From: Clusia tigrina
Lineage: Eukaryota > Arthropoda > Insecta > Diptera > Clusiidae
NCBI GenBank assembly: GCA_920105625.2
Contig: OV050030.1
Coordinates: 148,065,877 to 148,129,876 of the forward strand
Length of the DNA stretch: 64,000 bases
Direction of reading: 5' to 3'
Shown here: positions 46,337 to 60,622 of the stretch, piece after piece
Layout of the letters: every line of letters starts with the position of its first letter
Position numbering within the stretch: position 1 is the stretch's first letter
The notes under the pieces: model-generated
The model's database searches: none
What the model saw: only the letters and a program-made list of their open reading frames with translations
Told to the model about the DNA's origin: nothing
Position numbers and translations under genes: made by a program

Positions 46337-47406
46337 ATGGATTTAAAATTAAATGCCTTAAAATATATACTAGCTACACTTAGGAAAAATCCCAGCAGAA
46401 TACACACAAACAAAACATTGACAACAAAACTTAGACAAATAGACATATTAAGAGAAGAATTTAATAACATAAATAATAGAGACCGACACCGACAATAAAG
46501 ATCTAACTGGAATAAAAATTAACTTCGCCAACACTTATTCCACAATAAAAAATATTTTATTGAAGCAATTAACAGAAGAGACTGAATCAATAGACAACAT
46601 GGCATCTTTTAGCATAGAAACAGCATCAAAATCTCTACCCACATTTACGGGCAACTTCAGAGAATTAGATAGCTTCATAATCACCGTTGAGCTGATAAAC
46701 AAATCACTCAACGAGTCAGGACAGACAGATTTACTAGAGTATATCTACCATGCCAAATTAACTACCAATGTAAGAACAGCAATAGGAGGTTACACAAAAC
46801 CAAAAGACTTAAATACACTTCCCACTCTACGACACAAGAGGTACAAAGACGCGACAACGATACCACAGCTACAAGCTAGACTAACAAAGGAATTCAGGAA
46901 TTAACCCGTACAACGAAAAAATTCTGACAATAATAGAAAGTCTAAGCAGACTTAACATATACAATTTAGGAGAGACAGCTACACAAGCAGAAGAGAACGT
47001 AATAACAAAAACAAACAACAAGCTAGCATTGGACACTTTCAAGAAAGGAGAGAATGAGAATTACAAAGCGACAATTTTTGCTGCAAGACCGAAAGATCTA
47101 GCAGAAGCAACAGAATTGGCACTTGAACTTGAGAGCGACTCTAGAATAATGCCCAACACATCACAGCTGATGCAAGTAAGACATAATTCATTCAACTCAC
47201 AAGGTACAAGGTCTAATTTCAACGCTCCGCGCAAATATAATTCATTCAACCCTTCTCCACAATACACAAACAACATAACACGACAAAATCTCAGCACACG
47301 CTATGACAAAAATAACTACAACAACAGTAACTATGCAAACAACAGAAACAATACCGTAGCAATACAAATACAGACATCTCATTATACAAAACAAATAACA
47401 AATTAG
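46337..47406 (+). pseudogene. gag: gag of D2, frameshifted
   Basis: Nearly identical to D1 gag, with the same shifts near 46493 and 46908. ATG at 46337. Ends at 47404-47406. Confidence 0.78.
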
Positions 47407-50400
47407 AAAACCATGAATACTTTCCTGACGACAAATGCAAATTAACGGGCATAACAAATGAAGAGGTATATTCTGAAGATAGAATTACAATTAGATATTG
47501 GAGAATAATCTTGTAACCACCCTTTCCAATTAGTAAACAAAACATTTCCAATAGAAACAGATGGCATTCTAGGTAGGGATTTTTTTGAAAAATATATATG
47601 TAAAATCGATTATGAAACGTTTACAATTTCCGCGTACGTAAACAAACAAACATTCATTATACCCATGCACACTAAATTTCATGATACTCAAAAAATAAAA
47701 ATACCAGCAAGAACAGAAATAATACAAGCTTTAAAATTAAACATAAATGAACATAAAATAATTACAAATAAAGAATTAAAAGAAGGCATATTTCTAAGCA
47801 ATTCAATAGCACCCAAAAGTGGTATAACCCACAAAATAATTCAGAATACAACAAACAAAGAGGTAATTTTAGACGGCATACAATTTGAAACTGACTCACT
47901 AAAAAATTATGACATACTAAAGTACAGTACGCAAGATAATTACAATGAAAACAGATTACAGAAAAGCATTGAAACCTTAAATTTAAACTGCACAGACGAA
48001 ATGACAAAAACCCAACTCATAAACATACTAAGACAATACCAAGAAGTTTTTCATCTTGAAGACGAACCACTTTCGACAAACAATTTTTACACACAAAACA
48101 TAACGACACATGACAACACACCCATTTACATTAAAAACTACAGATTGCCACACACACACACACAGGAATTGTGAATGAACCGGTACAGAAAATGCTACAG
48201 GAGAATATCATTGAACCTTCAGTCAGCCCATACAATGCTCCACTCCTTTTGGTTCCTAAAAAGAACACTATTGACAAAAAGAAATGGAGACTTGTAGTGG
48301 ATTTTAGAAAACTGAATGACAAAATAGTAAATGATAAATTCCCGCTAACTCGACTAGAAGACATTCTAGACAAGTTAGGCAGAGCAAAATGGTTTTCAAC
48401 CTTAGATATGACCAGTTCATTTCATCAAATAAAACTGGAAAAACAATCACGACCATTAACAGCTTTTTCCACATCCAATGGGCACTACCAATTTAAAAGA
48501 TTACCTTTCGGACTCAAAACTTCATCCAACAGCTTTCAGAGAATGTTAACAATAGCACTCTCAGGACTCAGAAGCATTCCTTTATGTAGATGACATAATC
48601 ATCTATGGATGTAGTCTAAATCACCATAATCAAAATCTAATCAGAGTACTAGACAGATTAACACAACATAACTTAAAATTAAACGCAGAAAAATGCAACT
48701 TTCTGAGACCAGAAGTTGTATATTTAGGACATTTCATTACACAAGACGGAGTTAAAACTGACCCCCCAAAATACAAAACTGTTAAAAATTACCCACAACC
48801 GAAAAACGCAGACGAAGTAAGAAGATTCGTTGCATTCTGCAACTACTATAGAAAATTCATACCAGAGTTTGCAGATATTGCAAAATGTTTGAACTCCTTA
48901 CTAAAGAAATCAGCCAAATTTGTATGGACAGATGAATGCCAAACATCTTTCGAAACTCTTAAACAAAAATTATTAAACCCACCACTATTGCAATACACAA
49001 TTTTTGATAAACCCTTCATATAAACTACAGATGCATCGAATTATGCACTAGGCGCCATACTATCACAAGGCGAAATAGGACAAGATTTACCAATATCATA
49101 TGCTAGCAAATCATTACAAAAATACGATTTGAATAAGCCAGTAATAGAAAAAGAGCTACTAGCAATACACTGGAGTATTAACTTCTTCAAACCCTATCTA
49201 TATGGTCAAAAGTTCACAGTAGTAACTGACCATCGACCACTAATATCACTATTCTCTCATAAAAATCCTTCATCTAAAATGACCAGAATTAGATTAGACC
49301 TCAGTGACCTTGATTTCAATATAATATATAAAACAGGAAAAATGAATACAAATGCAGATGCATTGTCGAGAATACAAATTGACTCGGACATTCTAAAAGA
49401 AATGATACCGAAAGAAATTGATGAAAAAGCCAAAAGAACTGTAGTAATTACGAGAGGGATGGCAAATAAAAATAAAAATGAAAAGGCAAATAAAAATAAA
49501 GTAAATGAAGAGGCAAATAAAATGAAAATGAGAAATTGAGAAATTGCATATCTCAGGAGACTGATCACCTTCAAATATGGGAATGTACATCAATAAATGA
49601 CGTCAAGAATATTAAAAAATTAAAATTTAATGTCGACAAGAAAAATCAAAGCTTTGGAAAAATGAATATATATATTAAAAATCATATTGTGCACATAGGC
49701 GAAAGCGATAATTCACCGAATCAAGATTCGACTCTGAAGAAGCTCCGACCTAGAAATAAAAATATAAATGAAAATATAAAGCATGCAGGAATCAATAATA
49801 AATCAGCGAGACTAGACCCGATTCTGAGGAAATTGATATCCAAAACGAAGAAAGAAAATATTAAAGAATTAGCAATTGCAATTAACGATGAAATATTCAA
49901 AATATATACAAAAGAAGAATATAAAGAAGCGTACGCAAAAATAAAAATGAATAGCAAAAGTCCTCAGCTAAAAATATTAATTTATATACCTCCAAAGAGA
50001 ATAACGGAAGATATTTTAAAATACAAACTAATAGATGAATGTCACAAAACAGGACATCCCGGAGTAAGAAAAACTGAAATTAAATTAAAACAAAGATACA
50101 TTTGGAAAAATATGAACCAAATGGTAAAGAAATTCGTATCCAACTGTGACACGTGCGTGAAGTGTAAACAAACAAGACACATCAAAGAACCACAAACCAT
50201 AACAGACACCCCTAACACAAGTTTCGAAGTCATATCAATTGACACCGTAGGACCACTAAAAATTTCAAATGAATACCGCTACATACTAACGCACACCCAA
50301 TGACAACAAAAGACGCACACACAACAGCCAAAACATTAGTTGAACAATTTATACTCAAATACGGACACTTTAAAATTGTTAAATCTGACAACGGGACAGA

Positions 50401-50998
50401 ATTAACAAACGAGCTAATGGCAAACATATGTGCATTGCTGAAAATACAACAAAAATTTTCGACACCGTACCACCACCAAAGGATAGTCTCACTAGAACGC
50501 TACCACAGAGTTTTGAATGAATTCCTACAGACAACGACAACCGACGACGAATGCGATAAGTGGATTCCCTACTTCACTTTCACTTACAACACAATGCCAC
50601 ATGTTGACACGGGCTACACGCCGTATAAATTAATATATGGGAAACTACCAGGTTTACCCAATGAAGTAGTGGAAAGTAATACAAAAATTTACAACTTTGA
50701 AAATTACGCCAACGCACTAAGAGCGAGATTACGATATGCCCACGAAAAGGCAAAACAAATGCTAATGAAAGCAAAACAAAAACGTACACTAACTGACTTA
50801 AAAACTAATACGAATACACTTAAGGTAGAATTAGGAGATTTAGTTATATTAAAAGTAGAAAATAGAAAAAAGAATATGAATCCATATAAAGGACCATATA
50901 AAATACTAGAAAAGTTAGGAGTAAATTCATTAATATAATATAATGGTACACCTAAGAAAGTACATAATAACCAATTAAAGCCATACAGTGTAATTTAA
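47407..50998 (+). pseudogene. pol: pol of D2
   Basis: No protease triad. RT (48171-48593) is open after the (CA)n frameshift, with VDFRKLN; the frame shifts just before YVDD (about 48583). RT thumb and RNase H are present, with TAA at 49021-49023 in the FI*TTDAS position. Integrase opens at 49536 and is broken by a 31-bp deletion at 50290/50291, then continues to 50938. TAA follows NSLI, as in the other units. The last codons end at 50996-50998. Confidence 0.85.
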
Positions 50999-51309
50999 AT
51001 TTATAAACCATAAAACGTACTTTAAACAATACGATTTATAATTATAAATATCACACTATGTAATTAGTAATCATAAGTATATGTAATTACATCAAAACAA
51101 CATAATTTGTAATTTTAACTATATAATTAAAAACAGTACCATGTAATTATAATAATAAGCAACAATTTATAAGCAAATAACACCAATTAATAGAAAATAT
51201 GAAAATCATGTAACAAGTTCATAAAATAAGACAATTGTAATACAGTAGAAACCATATTTCCAGAAAAATTATTCGCTAACATCCCTAATCTTTCTCTTAA
51301 GGGTGAGGG
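50999..51309 (+). other. D2 3' untranslated region and polypurine tract
   Basis: AT-rich with no frame. Ends TTAAGGGTGAGGG before the LTR. Confidence 0.65.
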
Positions 51310-52006
51310 TGTAGTGTACCACACAAGTGTACACTGATGACCACACATCGTCATAACCACCGCAGCAAGTCGCATATGCAAACAAACTGACAATAGCGCA
51401 ACGTGTGCAATTGCCCTCAATACCCAAATACGCTAGACAAGCATTTTGGTGGTGCTGCCTATATTGCAGCGTCGTATGCATATTGGACAGTGCAGTGACT
51501 TTAGCCCTGAATTTGCACTCAAAATCATTGACATAAACAAAGACGACAGTTCTTCAATGAATAATATCGGTAATCCGATATTAGAGATTAATTTCGGGAA
51601 TATGATTTGTAACTGGTAGAAATAAGATAGATATATTTTATGTTAGTTAGAATAAGAAAACAACATAAATTAAATGATATTAAAGAGCCAGCGAGTAACC
51701 AAATAAACCAGAATTAATCTGAACTTCTAAAACTACAATCCTGCATCAGATTTCTCATTCTTTCTCTCAGTGCTCTTAACTAGGTTTGGTTATAGAACAG
51801 CACCAAACAATAGCGTAACCAACGGCAAACTCTGCCGGTTACAATCTTTACTGAGGGCGACATTCCGCTTAGCACTAGGGTTCTACAGTATATCATTGCA
51901 TTCATACATAGTGTGAAACCTGCAATCGATGCGTAAGCTGATCTTGCAAGGCCAACGCAATCGATATTGACCAAACCCTCATCAACACACGTATATCTAC
52001 CCTACA
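51310..52006 (+). repeat. D LTR between D2 and D3
   Basis: 697 bp, TGTAG...CTACA, single copy shared by the two units. Confidence 0.92.
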
Positions 52007-52157
52007 TGGCGATCCTGCAACCGATCCTGCAACTAAGCTGAAGCCAATGATCCTGCAACCGATCCTGCAACTAACCTGAAGCCAATGATCCTGCAACCGA
52101 TCCTGCAACTAAGCTGAAGCCAATAATCCTGCAACCGATCCTGCGACAAATCCTGCG
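52007..52157 (+). repeat. D3 primer binding site and primer-like repeats
   Basis: Same tRNA-Arg-type site (52007-52018) and 38-bp repeats as D2. Confidence 0.85.
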
Positions 52158-52207
52158 ATTGCCGAACAAACAAGCAGCCAAACATTTTTCAACTGAAAAA
52201 CAAATAA

Positions 52208-52700
52208 ATGGAAGAATACGTGCCAGGATATTTATCGATTCCAACCGCTCCAGCGCCAGTATACACCCCAAAACCAGCAATAAATGTCGGACCACTGCCA
52301 CTCACGATTGAGGAATATAAGAAACGGGAAGAAAAACGAAAGGACCTACAAAAAACAACAATCCCACAAAGTGAAAGCAATAAGAAGAAGAGAGGAGGTC
52401 TCTTAACACAACAAAAACGCCAACTGGCCCATTTACTAGCAATAGTGAAAAACGACAACCCACCACAGTGGAATGAAGCCACACTCATCTGGAAGCGAAT
52501 CGATCAAATCAGAAATAGAAGGAAAAAATAAAATCGCATGCATGCGAATAACTTGGCGCATGATTGGAAAAATCGGCACGCCAACAATAGATGACTACAA
52601 CAACAAAACCACGATAGCGGACGAGACCATATGGATGATCGAGGCGCTCGAAAAATGGGAAAAAGCCAGAGCAAGCCGCAGCACCAAGATGCAACTATAA
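52208..52700 (+). pseudogene. Leader ORF of D3
   Basis: Same 107-codon opening frame and shifted continuation as D2, with one Arg to Trp difference in the second part. Confidence 0.55.
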
Positions 52701-52951
52701 ACAACAACCAACTGTCTTCAGAAATATTATATAGTTATAATTATCCTTATAATAGCTTATAAATTAGATAAATACTTTAAAAATTACGTTCATAAATATA
52801 AGAATGACACTAATGGCAACGCTATTACAGCAGTCTAATAAATAAAAACAAAATACATATATTAAAAATTTAAATAAAAATGTCAAATTTTCTATAGCAT
52901 AAAAATAAATAAAATTTTTTTTTTAAAAACAAATTTCCTACTTGGTCCTAA

Positions 52952-54021
52952 ATGGATTTAAAATTAAATGCCTTAAAATATATACTAGCTACACTTAGGA
53001 AAAATCCCAGCAGAATACACACAAACAAAACATTGACAACAAAACTTAGACAAATAGACATATTAAGAGAAGAATTTAATAACATAAATAATAGAGACCG
53101 ACACCGACAATAAAGATCTAACTGGAATAAAAATTAACTTCGCCAACACTTATTCCACAATAAAAAATATTTTATTGAAGCAATTAACAGAAGAGACTGA
53201 ATCAATAGACAACATGGCATCTTTTAGCATAGAAACAGCATCAAAATCTCTACCCACATTTACGGGCAACTTCAGAGAATTAGATAGCTTCATAATCACC
53301 GTTGAGCTGATAAACAAATCACTCAACGAGTCAGGACAGACAGATTTACTAGAGTATATCTACCATGCCAAATTAACTACCAATGTAAGAACAGCAATAG
53401 GAGGTTACACAAAACCAAAAGACTTAAATACACTTCCCACTCTACGACACAAGAGGTACAAAGACGCGACAACGATACCACAGCTACAAGCTAGACTAAC
53501 AAAGGAATTCAGGAATTAACCCGTACAACGAAAAAATTCTGACAATAATAGAAAGTCTAAGCAGACTTAACATATACAATTTAGGAGAGACAGCTACACA
53601 AGCAGAAGAGAACGTAATAACAAAAACAAACAACAAGCTAGCATTGGACACTTTCAAGAAAGGAGAGAATGAGAATTACAAAGCGACAATTTTTGCTGCA
53701 AGACCGAAAGATCTAGCAGAAGCAACAGAATTGGCACTTGAACTTGAGAGCGACTCTAGAATAATGCCCAACACATCACAGCTGATGCAAGTAAGACATA
53801 ATTCATTCAACTCACAAGGTACAAGGTCTAATTTCAACGCTCCGCGCAAATATAATTCATTCAACCCTTCTCCACAATACACAAACAACATAACACGACA
53901 AAATCTCAGCACACGCTATGACAAAAATAACTACAACAACAGTAACTATGCAAACAACAGAAACAATACCGTAGCAATACAAATACAGACATCTCATTAT
54001 ACAAAACAAATAACAAATTAG
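52952..54021 (+). pseudogene. gag: gag of D3, frameshifted
   Basis: Same structure and lesions as D1 and D2 gag. ATG at 52952. Confidence 0.78.
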
Positions 54022-57000
54022 AAAACCATGAATACTTTCCTGACGACAAATGCAAATTAACGGGCATAACAAATGAAGAGGTATATTCTGAAGATAGAAT
54101 TACAATTAGATATTGGAGAATAATCTTGTAACCACCCTTTCCAATTAGTAAACAAAACATTTCCAATAGAAACAGATGGCATTCTAGGTAGGGATTTTTT
54201 TGAAAAATATATATGTAAAATCGATTATGAAACGTTTACAATTTCCGCGTATGTAAACAAACAAACATTTTTTATACCCATGCACACTAAATTTAATGAT
54301 ACTCAAAAAATAAAAATACCAGCAAGAACAGAAATAATACAAGCTTTAAAATTAAACATAAATGAACATAAAATAATTCCAAATAAAGAATTAAAAGAAG
54401 GCATATTTCTAAGCAATTCAATAGCACCCAAAAGTGGTATAACCCACAAAATAATTCAGAATACAACAAACAAAGAGGTAATTTTAGACGGCATACAATT
54501 TGAAACTGACTCACTAAAAAATTATGACATACTAAAGTACAGTACGCAAGATAATTACAATGAAAACAGATTACAGAAAAGCATTGAAACCTTAAATTTA
54601 AACTGCACAGACGAAATGACAAAAACCCAACTCATAAACATACTAAGACATTACCAAGAAGTTTTTCATCTTGAAGACGAACCACTTTCGACAAACAATT
54701 TTTACACACAAAACATAACGACACATGACAACACACCCATTTACATTAAAAACTACAGATTGCCACACACACACACAGGAATTGTGAATGAACCGGTACA
54801 GAAAATGCTACAGGAGAATATCATTGAACCTTCAGTCAGCCCATACAATGCTCCACTCCTTTTGGTTCCTAAAAAGAACACTATTGACAAAAAGAAATGG
54901 AGACTTGTAGTGGATTTTAGAAAACTGAATGACAAAATAGTAAATGATAAATTCCCGCTAACTCGACTAGAAGACATTCTAGACAAGTTAGGCAGAGCAA
55001 AATGGTTTTCAACCTTAGATATGACCAGTTCATTTCATCAAATAAAACTGGAAAAACAATCACGACCATTAACAGCTTTTTCCACATCCAATGGGCACTA
55101 CCAATTTAAAAGATTACCTTTCGGACTCAAAACTTCATCCAACAGCTTTCAGAGAATGTTAACAATAGCACTCTCAGGACTCAGAAGCATTCCTTTATGT
55201 AGATGACATAATCATCTATGGATGTAGTCTAAATCACCATAATCAAAATCTAATCAGAGTACTAGACAGACTAACACAACATAACTTAAAATTAAACGCA
55301 GAAAAATGCAACTTTCTGAGACCAGAAGTTGTATATTTAGGACATTTCATTACACAAGACGGAGTTAAAACTGACCCCCCAAAATACAAAACTGTTAAAA
55401 ATTACCCACAACCGAAAAACGCAGACGAAGTAAGAAGATTCGTTGCATTCTGCAACTACTATAGAAAATTCATACCAGAGTTTGCAGATATTGCAAAATG
55501 TTTGTACTCCTTACTAAAGAAATCAGCCAAATTTGTATGGACAGATGAATGCCAAACATCTTTCGAAACTCTTAAACAAAAATTATTAAACCCACCACTA
55601 TTGCAATACACAATTTTTGATAAACCCTTCATATAAACTACAGATGCATCGAATTATGCACTAGGCGCCATACTATCACAAGGCGAAATAGGACAAGATT
55701 TACCAATATCATATGCTAGCAAATCATTACAAAAACACGATTTGAATAAGCCAGTAATAGAAAAAGAGCTACTAGCAATACACTGGAGTATTAACTTCTT
55801 CTATATGGTCAAAAGTTCACAGTAGTAACTGACCATCGACCACTAATATCACTATTCTCTCATAAAAATCCTTCATCTAAAATGACCAGAATTAGATTAG
55901 ACCTCAGTGACCTTGATTTCAATATAATATATAAAACAGGAAAAATGAATACAAATGCAGATGCATTGTCGAGAATACAAATTGACTCGGACATTCTAAA
56001 AGAAATGATACCGAAAGAAATTGATGAAAAAGCCAAAAGAACTGTAGTAATTACGAGAGGGATGGCAAATAAAAATAAAAATGAAAAGGCAAATAAAAAT
56101 AAAGTAAATGAAGAGGCAAATAAAATGAAAATGAGAAATTGAGAAATTGCATATCTCAGGAGACTGATCACCTTCAAATATGGGAATGTACATCAATAAA
56201 TGACGTCAAGAATATTAAAAAATTAAAATTTAATGTCGACAAGAAAAATCAAAGCTTTGGAAAAATGAATATATATATTAAAAATCATATTGTGCACATA
56301 GGCGAAAGCGATAATTCACCGAATCAAGATTCGACTCTGAAGAAGCTCCGACCTAGAAATAAAAATATAAATGAAAATATAAAGCATGCAGGAATCAATA
56401 ATAAATCAGCGAGACTAGACCCGATTCTGAGGAAATTGATATCCAAAACGAAGAAAGAAAATATTAAAGAATTAGCAATTGCAATTAACGATGAAATATT
56501 CAAAATATATACAAAAGAAGAATATAAAGAAGCGTACGCAAAAATAAAAATGAATAGCAAAAGTCCTCAGCTAAAAATATTAATTTATATACCTCCAAAG
56601 AGAATAACGGAAGATATTTTAAAATACAAACTAATAGATGAATGTCACAAAACAGGACATCCCGGAGTAAGAAAAACTGAAATTAAATTAAAACAAAGAT
56701 ACATTTGGAAAAATATGAACCAAATGGTAAAGAAATTCGTATCCAACTGTGACACGTGCGTGAAGTGTAAACAAACAAGACACATCAAAGAACCACAAAC
56801 CATAACAGACACCCCTAACACAAGTTTCGAAGTCATATCAATTGACACCGTAGGACCACTAAAAATTTCAAATGAATACCGCTACATACTAACGCACACC
56901 CAATGACAACAAAAGACGCACACACAACAGCCAAAACATTAGTTGAACAATTTATACTCAAATACGGACACTTTAAAATTGTTAAATCTGACAACGGGAC

Positions 57001-57601
57001 AGAATTAACAAACGAGCTAATGGCAAACATATGTGCATTGCTGAAAATACAACAAAAATTTTCGACACCGTACCACCACCAAAGGATAGTCTCACTAGAA
57101 CGCAACCACAGAGTTTTGAATGAATTCCTACAGACAACGACAACCGACGACGAATGCGATAAGTGGATTCCCTACTTCACTTTCACTTACAACACAATGC
57201 CACATGTTGACACGGGCTACACGCCGTATAAATTAATATATGGGAAACTACCAGGTTTACCCAATGAAGTAGTGGAAAGTAATACAAAAATTTACAACTT
57301 TGAAAATTACGCCAACGCACTAAGAGCGAGATTACGATATGCCCACGAAAAGGCAAAACAAATGCTAATGAAAGCAAAACAAAAACGTACACTAACTGAC
57401 TTAAAAACTAATACGAATACACTTAAGGTAGAATTAGGAGATTTAGTTATATTAAAAGTAGAAAATAGAAAAAAGAATATGAATCCATATAAAGGACCAT
57501 ATAAAATACTAGAAAAGTTAGGAGTAAATTCATTAATATAATATAATGGTACACCTAAGAAAGTACATAATAACCAATTAAAGCCATACAGTGTAATTTA
57601 A
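54022..57601 (+). pseudogene. pol: pol of D3
   Basis: The (CA)n tract is 2 bp shorter than in D1 and D2, which leaves one 308-codon frame (54280-55206) from the protease end through the RT fingers. The shift just before YVDD (YVDD codons at 55196-55207) and the RNase H TAA (55634-55636) are shared with the other units. A private 10-bp deletion lies near 55801 in RNase H. Integrase (56139-56906 and 56903-57541) is broken by the shared 31-bp deletion. Confidence 0.85.
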
Positions 57602-57912
57602 ATTTATAAACCATAAAACGTACTTTAAACAATACGATTTATAATTATAAATATCACACTATGTAATTAGTAATCATAAGTATATGTAATTACATCAAAA
57701 CAACATAATTTGTAATTTTAACTATATAATTAAAAACAGTACCATGTAATTATAATAATAAGCAACAATTTATAAGCAAATAACACCAATTAATAGAAAA
57801 TATGAAAATCATGTAACAAGTTCATAAAATAAGACAATTGTAATACAGCAGAAACCATATTTCCAGAAAAATTATTCGCTAACATCCCTAATCTTTCTCT
57901 TAAGGGTGAGGG
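57602..57912 (+). other. D3 3' untranslated region and polypurine tract
   Basis: AT-rich with no frame. Ends TTAAGGGTGAGGG. Confidence 0.65.
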
Positions 57913-58609
57913 TGTAGTGTACCACACAAGTGAACACTGATGACCACACATCGTCATAACCACCGCAGCAAGTCGCATATGCAAACAAACTGACAATAGC
58001 GCAACGTGTGCAATTGCCCTCAATACCCAAATACGCTAGACAAGCATTTTGGTGGTGCTGCCTATATTGCAGCGTCGTATGCATATTGGACAGTGCAGTG
58101 ACTTTAGCCCTGAATTTGCACTCAAAATCATTGACATAAACAAAGAAGACAGTTCTTCAATGAATAATATCGGTAATCCGATATTAGAGATTAATTTCGG
58201 GAATATGATTTGTAACTGGTAGAAATAAGATAGATATATTTTATGTTAGTTAGAATAAGAAAACAACATAAATTAAATGATATTAAAGAGCCAGCGAGTA
58301 ACCAAATAAACCAGAATTAATCTGAACTTCTAAAACTACAATCCTGCATTAGATTTCTCATTCTTTCTCTCAGTGCTCTTAACTAGGTTTGGTTATAGAA
58401 CAGCACCAAACAATAGCGTAACCAACGGCAAACTCTGCCGGTTACAATCTTTACTGAGGGCGACATTCCGCTTAGCACTAGGGTTCTACAGTATATCATT
58501 GCATTCATACATAGTGTGAAACCTGCAATCGATGCGTAAGCTGATCTTGCAAGGCCAACGCAATCGATATTGACCAAACCCTCATCAACACACGTATATC
58601 TACCCTACA
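57913..58609 (+). repeat. D LTR between D3 and D4
   Basis: 697 bp, TGTAG...CTACA, single copy shared by the two units. Confidence 0.92.
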
Positions 58610-58760
58610 TGGCGATCCTGCAACCGATCCTGCAACTAAGCTGAAGCCAATGATCCTGCAACCGATCCTGCAACTAACCTGAAGCCAATGATCCTGCAAC
58701 CGATCCTGCAACTAAGCTGAAGCCAATAATCCTGCAACCGATCCTGCGACAAATCCTGCG
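58610..58760 (+). repeat. D4 primer binding site and primer-like repeats
   Basis: tRNA-Arg-type site at 58610-58621 followed by the 38-bp repeats. Confidence 0.85.
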
Positions 58761-58810
58761 ATTGCCGAACAGACAAGCAGCCAAACATTTTTCAACTGAA
58801 AAACAAATAA

Positions 58811-59303
58811 ATGGAAGAATACGTGCCAGGATATTTATCGATTCCAACCGCTCCAGCGCCAGTATACACCCCAAAACTAGCAATAAATGTCGGACCACTG
58901 CCACTCACGATTGAGGAATATAAGAAACGGGAAGAAAAACGAAAGGACCTACAAAAAACAACAATCCCACAAAGTGAAAGCAATAAGAAGAAGAGAGGAG
59001 GTCTCTTAACACAACAAAAACGCCAACTGGCCCATTTACTAGCAATAGTGAAAAACGACAACCCACCACAGTGGAATGAAGCCACACTCATCTGGAAGCG
59101 AATCGATCAAATCAGAAATAGAAGAAAAAAATAAAATCGCATGCATGCGAATAACTTGGCGCATGATTGGAAAAATCGGCACGCCAACAATAGATGACTA
59201 CAACAACAAAACCACGATAGCGGACGAGACCATATGGATGATCGAGGCGCTCGAAAAATGGGAAAAAGCCAGAACAAGCCGCAGCACCAAGATGCAACTA
59301 TAA
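58811..59303 (+). pseudogene. Leader ORF of D4
   Basis: Same layout as D2 and D3, with a Pro to Leu change in the first part. Confidence 0.55.
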
Positions 59304-59554
59304 ACAACAACCAACTGTCTTCAGAAATATTATATAGTTATAATTATCCTTATAATAGCTTATAAATTAGATAAATACTTTAAAAATTACGTTCATAAAT
59401 ATAAGAATGACGCTAATGGCAACGCTATTACAGCAGTCTAATAAATAAAAACAAAATACATATATTAAAAATTTAAATAAAAATGTCAAATTTTCTATAG
59501 CATAAAAATAAATAAAATTTTTTTTTTTTAAACAAATTTCCTACTTGGTCCTAA

Positions 59555-60622
59555 ATGGATTTAAAATTAAATGCCTTAAAATATATACTAGCTATACTTA
59601 GGAAAAATCCCAGCAGAATACACACAAACAAAACATTGACAACAAAACTTAGACAAATAGACATATTAAGAGAAGAATTTAATAATAAATAATAGAGACC
59701 GACACCGACAATAAAGATCTAACTGGAATAAAAATTAACTTCGCCAACACTTATTCCACAATAAAAAATATTTTATTGAAGCAATTAACAGAAGAGACTG
59801 AATCAATAGACAACATGGCATCTTTTAGCATAGAAACAGCATCAAAATCTCTACCCACATTTACGGGCAACTTCAGAGAATTAGATAGCTTCATAATCAC
59901 CGTTGAGCTGATAAACAAATCACTCAACGAGTCAGGACAGACAGATTTACTAGAGTATATCTACCATGCCAAATTAACTGCCAATGTAAGAACAGCAATA
60001 GGAGGTTACACAAAACCAAAAGACTTAAATACACTTCCGACTCTACGACACAAGAGGTACAAAGACGCGACAACGATACCACAGCTACAAGCTAGACTAA
60101 CAAAGGAATTCAGGAATTAACCCGTACAACGAAAAAATTCTGACAATAATAGAAAGTCTAAGCAGACTTAACATATACAATTTAGGAGAGACAGCTACAC
60201 AAGCAGAAGAGAACGTAATAACAAAAACAAGCAACAAGCTAGCATTGGACACTTTCAAGAAAGGAGAGAATGAGAATTACAAAGCGACAATTTTTGCTGC
60301 AAGACCGAAAGATCTAGCAGAAGCAACAGAATTGGCACTTGAACTTGAGAGCGACTCTAGAATAATGCCCAACACATCACAGCTGATGCAAGTAAGACAT
60401 AATTCATTCAACTCACAAGGTACAAGGTCTAATTTCAACGCTCCGCGCAAATATAATTCATTCAACCCTTCTCCACAATACACAAACAACATAACACGAC
60501 AAAATCTCAGCACACGCTATGACAAAAATAACTACAACAACAGTAACTATGCAAACAACAGAAACAATACCGTAGCAATACAAATACAGACATCTCATTA
60601 TACAAAACAAATAACAAATTAG
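59555..60622 (+). pseudogene. gag: gag of D4, frameshifted
   Basis: ATG at 59555. Same two shifts as the other units, with a few-base deletion near 59684 in the opening segment. Confidence 0.78.
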